A stretch of DNA of 22,872 nt from Chrysochromulina tobinii (taxonomy: Eukaryota > Haptophyta > Prymnesiales > Chrysochromulinaceae), in contig JWZX01002946.1 in NCBI GenBank assembly GCA_001275005.1, forward strand, positions 1 through 22,872, given 5' to 3'. The translations under genes and the position numbers were made by a program. This document shows, piece after piece, positions 1 to 7,419 of the stretch (the first letter of the stretch is position 1; every line of letters starts with the position of its first letter). The notes beneath the pieces were generated by a model. The model worked only from the letters and a program-made list of their open reading frames with translations. It was not told the origin of the DNA and did no database searches.

Positions 1-355
1 TGGCGACGGCGGCGGCGAGGGCGGCGGCGGTGAGGGTGGCGGCGAGGGCGGTGGCGAGGGTGGTGGTGGTGTCGGCGGTGGAGAAGGGGGCGTTGGGGGT
101 GGCGAGGGCTCGGGGGGGTTTCGGCGACGGTGGAGGTGGAGGAAAAGGTGGTGGTCGAGATGGTGGACGAGGTGGCAACCCCGGCGGAACCGGAGGCGAT
201 GGCGGCCGTGGCGGCGGTGAGGGCGGCGGGGGTGACGGAGGTGACCTGGGTGGAAACGGAGGAGGAGAGAACGGAACTGGTGGTGGCGGCGGTCTGGGCT
301 CCGGCGATGGTGGTGGTGGTGGTGGTGGTCGCGATGGTGGTGGTCGCGATAGGGC
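1..355. repeat. GGN/NCC trinucleotide low-complexity tract
   Basis: The plus strand is almost entirely imperfect GGC, GGT, GAG and GAT triplets, including an uninterrupted run of GGT around 309-328. This is the DNA face of the proline-rich coding region on the minus strand. Such tracts change length easily by slippage, and assembly errors are possible here. Confidence 0.8.
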
Positions 356-415
356 GGTCGCATGGGTAACTGATAGAATCAAGCAGGAGAGCTTCATGAC
401 GGAGAATGTTTGCAT
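1..415 (-). CDS. Secreted proline-rich protein, 5' part (runs off the left edge)
   Basis: Read on the minus strand, an ATG at 415 (second ATG at 397) opens a frame with no stop to the window edge. It begins with a signal peptide: hydrophobic core MKLSCLILSV and a likely cleavage after THATA. A run of about 75 residues dominated by Pro with Ser, Arg and Phe follows (blocks such as PPPPPPPSPEP and SPPPPSPPPRPP), then a Thr/Ala/Leu-rich stretch. Pro/Ser-rich segments after a signal peptide are typical of algal cell-surface or extracellular-matrix proteins, where they act as rigid, often glycosylated linkers. No functional domain lies inside the window, so the activity is unknown. The opposite strand reads as Gly-rich frames, but only the minus frame gives a signal peptide, so I prefer it. 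The Ala/Thr-rich end could be intronic or a frame change. Confidence 0.6.
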   Translation of the reverse strand, partial: MQTFSVMKLSCLILSVTHATALSRPPPSRPPPPPPPSPEPRPPPPPVPFSPPPFPPRSPPSPPPPSPPPRPPSPPVPPGLPPRPPSRPPPFPPPPPSPKPPRALATPNAPFSTADTTTTLATALAATLTAAALAAAVA

Positions 416-689
416 TCCGGTAACGTCTGCCGCGAGGAAGCTACATGCGGCGGGGCGGGCGACTGGTGTCCGCGAAGATCGAGGAGTGCAGTCGCCCGCG
501 GCCATCGGGGCGTCGGGAAGAACACCGAACGTTACACCGAATCCGCAAAGAAAATGAACATGAATTAACGTTTCGCTAGCAGTCAACATTCCTCACTGCC
601 ACGTTCGAGAACAAATTGAGGATTCGCCGACGCGATCTCGTCGATCTCGACCGCCTGCATCGCACCGGTCTGCATCCCTCTTTGCCACG
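416..689. promoter_or_regulatory. Intergenic region between divergent genes
   Basis: This 274-bp stretch separates the start of the minus-strand proline-rich gene from the start of the plus-strand reductase gene, so it must hold both promoters and 5' UTRs. I see no TATA-like box or convincing motif. It is less GC-rich around 540-620 than the flanking coding DNA. Confidence 0.4.
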
Positions 690-1765
690 ATGAGCCCGAT
701 CCCAGGGAGCGTCGAGACCACCTTAATCATGATCATGGCCATCATTGGCGGGTTTGTTCTCGGCAAGGATGCCCTGTCCTTTCTCAATGTGTTGTATAAG
801 ACGCTCATCCGCCCTGGCAAGAACCTCAAGAAGCTCGGAGAGTGGGCGGTGGTGACGGGCGCGACTGATGGCATTGGTAAGGCAATGGCATTCGAACTCG
901 CGCGCAAGGGCCTCAATGTGATGCTGGTCGGCCGTTCGGCGGACAAGCTCGCGGCGGTCAAGGACGAGCTCTCCGCACTGAACATCAAAGTGATGACTGC
1001 GGTCATCGACTTTACCAAGTTCGGAAAGGCTGATGCGGAACGGGTGACCAAAATGCTCTCCGAGCTTAAGGTGGGCGTGCTCGTCAACAACGTGGGCATT
1101 TCGTACCCCTTCCCTCAGTGGTTCCACGAGCTCACCGACGAGGAGGTCGACAGCCTCATGACCGTCAACATGCAATCCGTGGTTTGGATGACGCGCGCCG
1201 TGCTGCCGCAGATGATCGAGCGCAAGTCTGGCGCCGTGATCAACCTGTCCTCGGCCGCTGCGAAGCCGCCTAACCCACTGCTCACCGTGTACGCCTCCAC
1301 CAAGGGTTTCGTCGAGAACTTCACGAAGGGCCTCGCGCTCGAGTATAAGTCTAAGGGCATCTCGTTCCAGTGCCAGTCGCCATTGTACGTGGCCACGTCG
1401 AGTTCGGCTGAGTGCGGCTGAGTGCGGCTGAGTGCGGCTGATTGAGAGTGCGGCTGATTGACCCCCTCACCAGGTACGTGGCGACGTCGATTGTCTTCCC
1501 GGGCTCGACTGTACCGGTCGAGAAGCGAGCGACGCTCTCCACACCCACGGCCAAGACGTACGCGCGCTACGCGGTCGCGCGTATCGGCTACGATGTGATG
1601 GTCTCGCCGTATTGGGTGCACGAGATCTACATGTGGGTGCAATCTCGGCTGCCCGATGATCTGCTCGGCTCGGTGATCCTGTACATGCACAAGGGGATCC
1701 GATTCCACAAGAAGAACAAGGCTAAGATGGAGGAGAAGCTTGCCGCCCAGAAAAAATCTCAATGA
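690..1765 (+). CDS. HSD17B12: Very-long-chain 3-oxoacyl-CoA reductase (17-beta-HSD 12 type), two exons
   Basis: Join 690..1384 and 1474..1765, giving 328 aa. The family catalyses the NADPH-dependent second step of microsomal fatty-acid elongation in the ER membrane. An N-terminal hydrophobic segment (about residues 10-25) is followed by a classical short-chain dehydrogenase fold. The cofactor motif TGATDGIG is at 56-63 and NNVG at 133-136. The full catalytic tetrad is present: Asn160, Ser188, Tyr201 and Lys205 (YASTK). The C-terminus ends KKSQ, a dilysine (KKxx) ER-retrieval signal that fits the location. The length is close to animal and plant homologues of about 310-320 aa. Without splicing, translation would stop soon after VATSS at about residue 243 and lose the conserved tail. 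Splicing joins QSPL to YVATSIVFPG, matching the Q-S-x-x-P-x-x-VAT pattern of the family. Confidence 0.93.
1385..1473 (+). other. Spliceosomal intron (89 bp) of the reductase gene
   Basis: The donor is GTACGT immediately after a TT that starts a Leu codon; the acceptor is ccccctcaccag with a pyrimidine tract. Removing 89 bases restores the frame across the junction. The first 17 bases of the intron match the first 17 bases of exon 2 at 16 positions; the one difference, GCC versus GCG, is a synonymous Ala codon. The interior is mostly a decamer tandem repeat. Confidence 0.88.
1401..1440 (+). repeat. 10-bp tandem repeat (agtgcggctg) inside the intron
   Basis: Four consecutive copies of agtgcggctg occur, the first with t for g at position 4. 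A further copy, followed by attg, lies at 1447-1460. The repeat makes up most of the intron between donor and acceptor. Confidence 0.85.
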
Positions 1766-2383
1766 GGGACAGCTGGATGGCCGTCCCAGCCCTGGCCGAA
1801 GATGGCAGCAGCCGTGTGACCCGCTGCTGAGGCGACCGGCACATCCCAAACGCATGCTGCTGAGGCGACCGACACATCCCCGGCGGGCGGCGCCGAGAGC
1901 ACTGGACCGGACCGCGTTCGACTGATCCTCGACGGAAGAGGAGAGCGAGGAGGAGGTGCCTACATGCCCATCAACAGTCATCCGGGGGATGATCGGTCCG
2001 CGTCAGCCGAGCATGAAGCCGCCCTGCTTGAGCCGGTTCGAGCCTGCCACAGCGCAGGTCGATGGTGGTGGGATAGCTGAACGCGCGCGGTACTACGAGT
2101 AGTGTTGAGGTGGCGCACCGTGCACGGGACGATTGAATCAGACTAGCTTGGCCCAAGCTTTATCCATATCTGAAATTTGCGTGAACGCGAGCGCATGCCC
2201 ACGCTGGTACCGGTACCGGGTAGCGTCGCGTGCGTCCCGGCTCCCCCGGTGTTTTTGAACGACCGGGAGGAGCCGGGACACACGACACACAGGACTCACG
2301 GGCGCACACGGGCACACGGATCACAAAGACGAACCTCACAACAAAAATCGTCGGTTTCATCGCACTAGTTTCAAGTTTGCGAA
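1766..2383. other. Intergenic region with 3' UTR repeat and upstream palindrome
   Basis: No convincing gene is seen between the reductase stop and the next start. The left part holds the 3' UTR with a two-copy direct repeat (1823-1880). A 12-bp perfect palindrome, ggtaccggtacc, lies at 2206-2217. The right part must contain the promoter or first exon of the downstream gene. Confidence 0.5.
1823..1880 (+). repeat. Two-copy 25-bp direct repeat, period 33
   Basis: Copies at 1823-1847 and 1856-1880 begin gctgctgaggcgaccg and differ at one base (g/a). They lie in the 3' flank of the reductase gene. No function is apparent. Confidence 0.8.
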
Positions 2384-5137
2384 ATGCAAGCACTATCGAA
2401 AGGAGTGTTCTCGGACTGCGTCTTAACCGGCGCAATGCCGGTGACCATGCGGTTTGCACAGCCGCCGCCGAGCCCGAACAAGGCTGGGCTGCCAGCGGAC
2501 GCTGCACCCGTGCTGGAGGTCCAGCGCTCGGGCACCTCGTTATTGTACTCGTCATTGCACTCTTCCTTGCCACGATGCGATTCTCCTGGCAAGCCTGGCA
2601 AGTGTGTGACGCCGCGACCGAGGAGAGGCTCGGCGCGGACATTGTCGCCACACGAATCGTCTCGCAAGATTCCGCGCATATCTCGTGCGCTTCCAACCGG
2701 CTCGACGCCCCGCTCCGTGACGCCTCGAAGCACAATGCCGCCGAGCAATGCGGATTCATCAATCTTGCTACCACGGCGCTCGTCACCGCAAGCTCCGGAC
2801 ACGACCCCGCGAACAGCCCGCGCGACGTCTTCGAGGTACAGCAGTGTTGCGGCTTCGGCCGCCTCGACGCCGCCGTCGAGCTCGCGGCAGCTATTTTCTC
2901 GTGAGTACGATTGCCGTGCGAGCAACGGCGGCGGCGAGACGTGGCAGCAGTGGCCTCCCACTCCTCCCCAACAGTGGCAGCCGACGCTTCTGCAGCTCGC
3001 CCAAACCCCGCCCATAACACCGCCGAAGACGCTGCCCTTGCTCACGCCGCGCGACTCCGCACGAGGCGCCTCGAGCTCGCGCGATCCCGCCTCGAGCTCG
3101 CGCGATCTCGCCTCGAGCTCGCGCGATTCGCTCGCGGCCGGCCTTCACGTGATCAGCACGCTCGAGCTCCTGAGCGCCTCCGCCGCGGCGGCCAACGAGC
3201 ACTCGAGCCGAGCCGAGCAGCTCGACGAGTTGGAGCGGCTGGTGGCGGAGGCGCTCGGTACGGCGCTCGCGGCTCTCCCGAGCGCCGTACCGAGCGCACA
3301 CGGGCAGTACCGGTACGGCGCCGAGCCGCCGAGCGCGCGCCTGGGTGCGTGCTTGCTGCTGCTCCGTGCCGAGGCGAGCGAAAAGGGTCGACGTGTCCAG
3401 CTGTCCCCTGCTAGTGAGACTGTCGGGGATGGTCTGCCCACAACGGCGCTGCCCGGGGTTCCAGATGCGATCGAGCCGCTCGCGATGCGCAGCGAGGTCG
3501 AGGCTTTCGGGTTCGTCGAGAGCGTGGGCAGCGCCGTTGTGAGCAGCAGTGCGAGACCAGGCGGCACAACCGCCGTGCTCTGCTGTGAGAGGCGCTCAAC
3601 TCCCGCCAAGCCGCTCGGGGCGCCGCCTTTGGGATGCGTCGGCAGGGGGGCTTGGCAGCGCGGCGAGGCGAATGGGATCGTGTGCTTCTCCTTCAAGATC
3701 CTTGCCTCCAAGCAGGCCGACGGGAGCCGTATGCGCCTCGGCATCGTGGCGCAGGGCGCGCGAGGATCCCTCGACTACGCCCTCTGGTTCTCGCCGTCCA
3801 CGGGCATGGTGAGCGAGTCGGCCCACTGCCTCGCCGCCGAGCGCGAGGTTGGTAAGCTTGGCGAGCCGGTGATGCAGGGCAACCTGGGCAATGGCAAGGC
3901 GAGCCAATCACAGGTCGACGTGCAGGCTGACACCCTCAAGAACGAGCTCCGCTTCTCGATCGTCGACGGCGAGGGCTATCGCCATCCATGGACCGTGGCG
4001 ACTATCCGGAAGAAGCCGGTGCCGCTGCCGGCCGTCTTCGCGCCGGTAGTGCGTCTGGGCCGGCCGGGAGATGCCGTTGAGCTCTCTCGCGTCTCGTGCT
4101 ACCTGCCGGGCGGGGTGCTCCGCGAACAGCTCCGGCTGCCGCCGCTCGGAGTCTTGACCTCGGAGCTCGAGGTTGCTCTCGCGATGCCCGACCCAAGTAT
4201 CTCGGCCGACGAGATTGCGGCTGCGAAGGCATGGCTGGCCGAGTCACGGCAGGTGCAGGGGCAGGCGGAGCAAGGGCACGGCTGCCCGTTCGTGTGGATC
4301 GACGCGGAAGCGCTTCGCAGCAGCGCCGAAGCGATGCCTAGGATGCTGCCGTTGCAGCTGCTGCGGCAGCGACACCCCGAGTGGCTGATTGAGGAGACAA
4401 TCACGCTCGAGGCCGCATGCAAGCGATCTTTTGCGTCCGATCACCTCGCAGTCAGCCATCGGTGGGATGAGCGCGAGGAGCCCGATCCCACCGGCGTGCA
4501 GCTCGAGGCCATCCGCGCCTTCCTAATCCAGAGGCCGCACATCAAGCAGGTGTGGATCGACTACTGCTGCTTGCCGCAGGCGATGGGCTGTGGAAGCCCC
4601 ATGGCCAAATTAGGAAGCACCGTGGCAGAGGCGGACGCAAGGAATGAGGCGGAGCGGCAGCAGTTCCGGCTGCAGCTCAAGAATGTCAACCTGCTCTACC
4701 TCGGCGTGGGGGTGCTCATCCTCACCGACCGCTCATACCTCTCCCGATTCTGGACCAACTTCGAGGCGTGGCTCTCAATGCAGGACGTGTCCCCGGAAGG
4801 CCTCATCAGCGCACGCCACGCTCACCGCCGCTGCAGCATCATGTGCGTGCATAACGCGCCCGAGGCGCTCGTCGAGTCGCTTGTCGAGGAGTGGTCGAAT
4901 TGCACCGCCCAGAAGGCGTTCGAAAAGCTCAGCTCGGCGGACGTCATGTGCACAAACCTGTCGGACAAGGAGGTGCAACTGCCCAAGATCCTCGAGCTCG
5001 ACCAGCGCGTCGCCGCCCTCGCGCTCGCCTTTAGCGTGCAGCGCGAGCCGAGTCCAGACACGCCTAAGGCAGCACAGTGGGGCGATAGTTCCGAGCGCAC
5101 GCTCGGGATCCGAAGGTCTGCAACCACTCGATTCTGA
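2384..5137 (+). CDS. HET-like domain protein with possible SPRY-like domain (N-terminal model uncertain)
   Basis: The frame is open for 917 codons from ATG 2384. The C-terminal part carries a block also seen in algal relatives of the heterokaryon-incompatibility (HET) domain: LAVSHRW (SHRW at 691-694), VWIDYCCLPQ (Trp724 to Gln732), NLLYLGVGVLILTD, and RFW-x-x-FEAWLSMQ near 789-800. Fungal HET domains mediate non-self recognition and cell death; what the algal versions do is not established. Residues of about 428-570 look like a SPRY/B30.2-type beta sandwich (GIVCFSFKI, ELRFSIVDGE, FAPVVRLGRPGDAVEL), which would be a protein-interaction module; this is tentative. The first about 170 residues are Ser/Pro/Arg-rich and are probably wrong, because codon-position GC at 2521-2900 fits a different frame (see next entry). 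The part from about 3157 onward is secure. A perfect hairpin and a 21-bp repeat lie inside the gene. Confidence 0.72.
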   Translation: MQALSKGVFSDCVLTGAMPVTMRFAQPPPSPNKAGLPADAAPVLEVQRSGTSLLYSSLHSSLPRCDSPGKPGKCVTPRPRRGSARTLSPHESSRKIPRISRALPTGSTPRSVTPRSTMPPSNADSSILLPRRSSPQAPDTTPRTARATSSRYSSVAASAASTPPSSSRQLFSREYDCRASNGGGETWQQWPPTPPQQWQPTLLQLAQTPPITPPKTLPLLTPRDSARGASSSRDPASSSRDLASSSRDSLAAGLHVISTLELLSASAAAANEHSSRAEQLDELERLVAEALGTALAALPSAVPSAHGQYRYGAEPPSARLGACLLLLRAEASEKGRRVQLSPASETVGDGLPTTALPGVPDAIEPLAMRSEVEAFGFVESVGSAVVSSSARPGGTTAVLCCERRSTPAKPLGAPPLGCVGRGAWQRGEANGIVCFSFKILASKQADGSRMRLGIVAQGARGSLDYALWFSPSTGMVSESAHCLAAEREVGKLGEPVMQGNLGNGKASQSQVDVQADTLKNELRFSIVDGEGYRHPWTVATIRKKPVPLPAVFAPVVRLGRPGDAVELSRVSCYLPGGVLREQLRLPPLGVLTSELEVALAMPDPSISADEIAAAKAWLAESRQVQGQAEQGHGCPFVWIDAEALRSSAEAMPRMLPLQLLRQRHPEWLIEETITLEAACKRSFASDHLAVSHRWDEREEPDPTGVQLEAIRAFLIQRPHIKQVWIDYCCLPQAMGCGSPMAKLGSTVAEADARNEAERQQFRLQLKNVNLLYLGVGVLILTDRSYLSRFWTNFEAWLSMQDVSPEGLISARHAHRRCSIMCVHNAPEALVESLVEEWSNCTAQKAFEKLSSADVMCTNLSDKEVQLPKILELDQRVAALALAFSVQREPSPDTPKAAQWGDSSERTLGIRRSATTRF
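2521..2900 (+). CDS. Probable alternative upstream exon in another frame, ending at a GTGAGT donor
   Basis: In the frame whose codons start at 2521, a hand count over 120 codons gives GC of about 67/50/76% at codon positions 1/2/3, the normal coding pattern for a GC-rich genome. Read in the frame of ATG 2384, the order becomes 50/76/67, which is not coding-like. The protein has a membrane-helix-like segment (HLVIVLVIALFLATM) and a QQCCGF motif reminiscent of the CCG of tetraspanin loops, but not enough to call that family. It stops within GTGAGT at 2901-2906, a strong donor. Splicing 2901-3156 to the acceptor tgatcag joins AAAIFS to TLELLSASAAAA in the frame of the HET-like protein. There is no ATG upstream in this frame, so an earlier exon, a frameshift or a decayed copy is required. 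Confidence 0.45.
3068..3130 (+). repeat. Three-copy 21-bp tandem repeat
   Basis: Three units starting gcctcgagctcgcgcgat encode ASSSRDP, ASSSRDL and ASSSRDS in the long frame. Each contains CTCGAGCTCG. They may be coding (disordered linker) or lie in an intron, depending on the model chosen. Confidence 0.85.
3251..3297 (+). repeat. Perfect 19-bp inverted repeat (hairpin) inside the coding region
   Basis: The left arm, 3251-3269 (gcgctcggtacggcgctcg), and the right arm, 3279-3297, are exact reverse complements separated by 9 bases. The encoded segment reads ALGTALAALPSAVPSA. A further copy of cggtacggcgc at 3311-3321 can pair with the right arm instead, so two mutually exclusive stems are possible. 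Confidence 0.9.
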
Positions 5138-5477
5138 AATGGTTATCTCATATCTGTAATCTGAGCGTGGCTGCTAGCGTAGGAATGTGCTCTGACTCGC
5201 GCGGCGTTAGGGTTCCGGTTCGGGAATACGGATGATGGATGATGATGATGATGCGGAGCTTCCTTTCAATGATGGGTTTGTGCGGGCACCGCCTCTGAAC
5301 GGAAAGGATAATATAATAACGCAATCTCAAATTAAGCGTGCATCTGGCACGACGCCCGTGTCCGCCCTCCGCCGGGGCCGCTCGATGCACGTGACGGTCG
5401 CGCACACAGGCACTCAATCTCGAATCACCAACCACCGCCGATCCGCAGGTAGGGTATTTTCATCCGGTTTGTGAGGC
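5138..5477. other. Convergent intergenic region
   Basis: This stretch lies between the stop of the plus-strand HET-like gene and the stop of the minus-strand dehydrogenase, so it holds two 3' UTRs. It contains a short gat microsatellite near 5232-5252. No gene or clear polyadenylation signal is seen. Confidence 0.5.
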
Positions 5478-6293
5478 TCACGCCACGGCGGACCGTCCGC
5501 CATCTACGCCGATGATTTGGCCGGTCACCCAGCTTGCGTCATTCGAGAGCAGAAAGTAAGCAAGAGCCGCTGAATCCTCGGCTTCGCCCACACGGCCGAG
5601 CGGATGCTCCTTGGCTAATTTGGCCGCAACCTCCTCCTTGGAGAGTATTGGCGCCGCCATGGCCGACTGCGAGATGGACGGTGCAATCGCGTTCACCCGC
5701 ACCTTGGAAGGTGCGAGCTCAGCGGCGAGGGCACGCGTCAGGCCCTCGATCGCGCCCTTGGCAGAGGACACGACTGCGTGATTCGTGAACCCCTGCTGCA
5801 CCGCAACGCTCGAGAAGAGGACGACCGAACCACCATTCTTCTTGAGCGCTGGTTCGACGACCTTGAGCACCTCGATGGCGCCAACCACGTGCAAGGAGAA
5901 GCAGTTGAGAAAGTCGGCAGGCACGGCACGCTTGAAGGGCTTGAGAGCAATGTCCCCAACGCAGTAAGCGAAGCCTTTGCAATCCGCAGGCACCTGGCCG
6001 TTGAGACCTGATGCGATAGTATCTAAAGCCATCACGTCGATGACTGAAAATGGCGCCCCACCGCATTCAGCTGACAACGCCTGGAGCTTGCTCAAGTCGC
6101 GGCCAATCAGCCACGGACGTGTTCCGGCAGCGACACAACGACGGGCGAGTGCGCGGCCGATTGCGCCGGTGGCACCTACGATAGCGACTGAACCACCCTG
6201 AGCAGCCTGCAACGAGGGCAGCGCAAGAAAGAACGAGAAGAAAAGCAGACGCATTTTCATCGGCATCGATCGATCGAAAGGAGATAAAGCCAT
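5478..6293 (-). CDS. Short-chain dehydrogenase/reductase homologue with signal peptide, catalytic Tyr replaced
   Basis: 271 aa from ATG 6293; ATGs at residues 10, 12 and 14 would also keep the signal peptide (RLLFFSFFLALPSLQA, about 15-30). The Rossmann start is VGATGAIGRAL (39-49), and the C-terminal WVTGQIIGVDGG is the standard SDR ending. In the active site Ser162 and Lys179 are present. The Tyr of YxxxK is Val175 (VSSAK), and the tetrad Asn appears to be His135 (SLHVVG). The usual NAG turn reads YCVG. The fold is therefore clear but classical proton-relay chemistry looks impaired. It may be a non-catalytic or altered SDR; related bacterial-type SDRs with this lost Tyr exist as far as I recall. 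The signal peptide suggests the ER, secretion, or the first step of plastid import. Substrate unknown. Confidence 0.88.
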   Translation of the reverse strand: MALSPFDRSMPMKMRLLFFSFFLALPSLQAAQGGSVAIVGATGAIGRALARRCVAAGTRPWLIGRDLSKLQALSAECGGAPFSVIDVMALDTIASGLNGQVPADCKGFAYCVGDIALKPFKRAVPADFLNCFSLHVVGAIEVLKVVEPALKKNGGSVVLFSSVAVQQGFTNHAVVSSAKGAIEGLTRALAAELAPSKVRVNAIAPSISQSAMAAPILSKEEVAAKLAKEHPLGRVGEAEDSAALAYFLLSNDASWVTGQIIGVDGGRSAVA

Positions 6294-6498
6294 CTTCGAG
6301 GATTTTCCGCGAAGCTCAGGACGACGCGCTCGCTCAGAATCATGCTCCCATACACGTGATACAGTGCTCGCACGCGGGCTCTAGGGTTCACCGCTCCATT
6401 TTTAGATGTTATCGCTGCACGCCGACATTACAGGTCGGCGTTCTCGTGACGTCCATGTGCTCGACGCCCAATCTCGTTGTGCTCCGGGATATTGACGG
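6294..6498. other. Short spacer between two minus-strand genes
   Basis: Contains the 3' flank of the PAN-like gene and the 5' flank of the dehydrogenase. No distinct motif was recognised. Confidence 0.4.
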
Positions 6499-7105
6499 TC
6501 ATATTCGTTGCCTTGAACTCCATCGTGCGCAAGTTGTGCCGCGTGCGGTATGATTGGTAGCCATACTGTAAAAGCATCCGGCGAGCGTCAGAGGGCCAAC
6601 AATGAAGCCGAGCATGAACATGGCAAAGCCAAAGACCTCCACCTTGCGGCCATCGCAGACGTCAGCAGGAGGTGGTGACGGGGTCCACCCGTGTTCGACG
6701 ATAGTCCCGGGGGGGTAAGGAAACGGCGGGGGCGGCGGGGATGGCCGAGGAGGACAGCTGGAATTGGATAGTTCGTAAAAATCGTAGCTGGGGGCTGAAA
6801 GAAATCCTTCCGGGCAGGCAGCATTCGTGGTGGCTTCGCGCCGACAATCGCCTGATTCTTCGTATAATGGATTTCTATAGATGAAGAATGTGCAGCCGTT
6901 GGTCCGTGCACACTGCGCAGCGCACAATGCCAGATTGCTGATTGGCGTGGACGCCCAAGGAGTCATCCAGTGAGCTGCACTCGCTCCTTTCCCGTACGAG
7001 ACAGGTGTTGAGGGACGTCTGCCCCGTCACGAGCGCCACATGGAGCGCCAGGCCCATGGCCAAGACGTTGCTGGCATCGGCCGCGGTGCGTCGGCGAAGC
7101 TCCAT
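6499..7105 (-). CDS. PAN/Apple-like single-pass membrane protein, two reading frames
   Basis: The downstream frame (6499..6966) encodes a PAN/Apple-like module: CAAQCARTNGCTFFIYR, GDCRREATTNAACPEGF, then YDFYEL. A Pro-rich stalk (SCPPRPSPPPPPFPYPP), one membrane helix (FGFAMFMLGFIVGPLTLAG) and a short basic tail follow. PAN modules bind proteins or carbohydrates outside the cell. The upstream frame begins at ATG 7105 (MELRRRTAADASNV) with a signal-peptide-like segment (VLAMGLALHVALVTGQ). The two frames meet between about 6940 and 7020. A short intron would join them, for example one ending at the acceptor ccaatcag just before NLALCAAQ, but the exact donor is not clear and a frameshift is possible. 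If joined, the product is a type I membrane protein of about 170-180 aa. Confidence 0.6.
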
Positions 7106-7419
7106 GATGAGAGCCGCAGAGCGCCACAGCGGAAGACTAAATTTGGCGTCCGTGAGCTTCCGAAAACAGATAGATTAAGACGGTTCGTCAATTTAATTCA
7201 CGGAGCAGTACCGGAGCAGAGCGAGCCAACCAAGTTGGCCATGAAGTTGAAGATGGCGTGCTGAGAACACGACAGTCACTGAAGTGTGAAGACTTGGTAG
7301 TGTATAACTGATGTAAGTGTTCAGAAGTTCAGTTAAGTGTTCAGTAGTAGGTATACGGGAACGTGATTGTATTACCCGGTTTAGAACCGACTACTGTACA
7401 CCGTGATGCGGTTGGAATC
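7106..7419. other. Intergenic region with a short direct repeat
   Basis: Between the PAN-like gene start and the methyltransferase stop. Lower GC than the surroundings. It contains taagtgttcag twice (7314-7324 and 7334-7344, period 20). No gene is supported. Confidence 0.45.

Noticed and set aside
30-557. Plus-strand Gly-rich open frame (175 codons)
   Set aside because: It is the complement of the proline-rich coding region on the minus strand, which has a proper signal peptide; the Gly frame has no ATG start and no domain.
1115-1981. Minus-strand 288-codon frame over the reductase gene
   Set aside because: It overlaps the conserved reductase exons and has low-complexity composition typical of antisense frames in GC-rich DNA.
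2521-2900. Tetraspanin identity for the hidden frame, based on QQCCGF
   Set aside because: Only one membrane segment and one CCG motif are visible, spacing is too long and no fourth helix follows; not enough to name the family.
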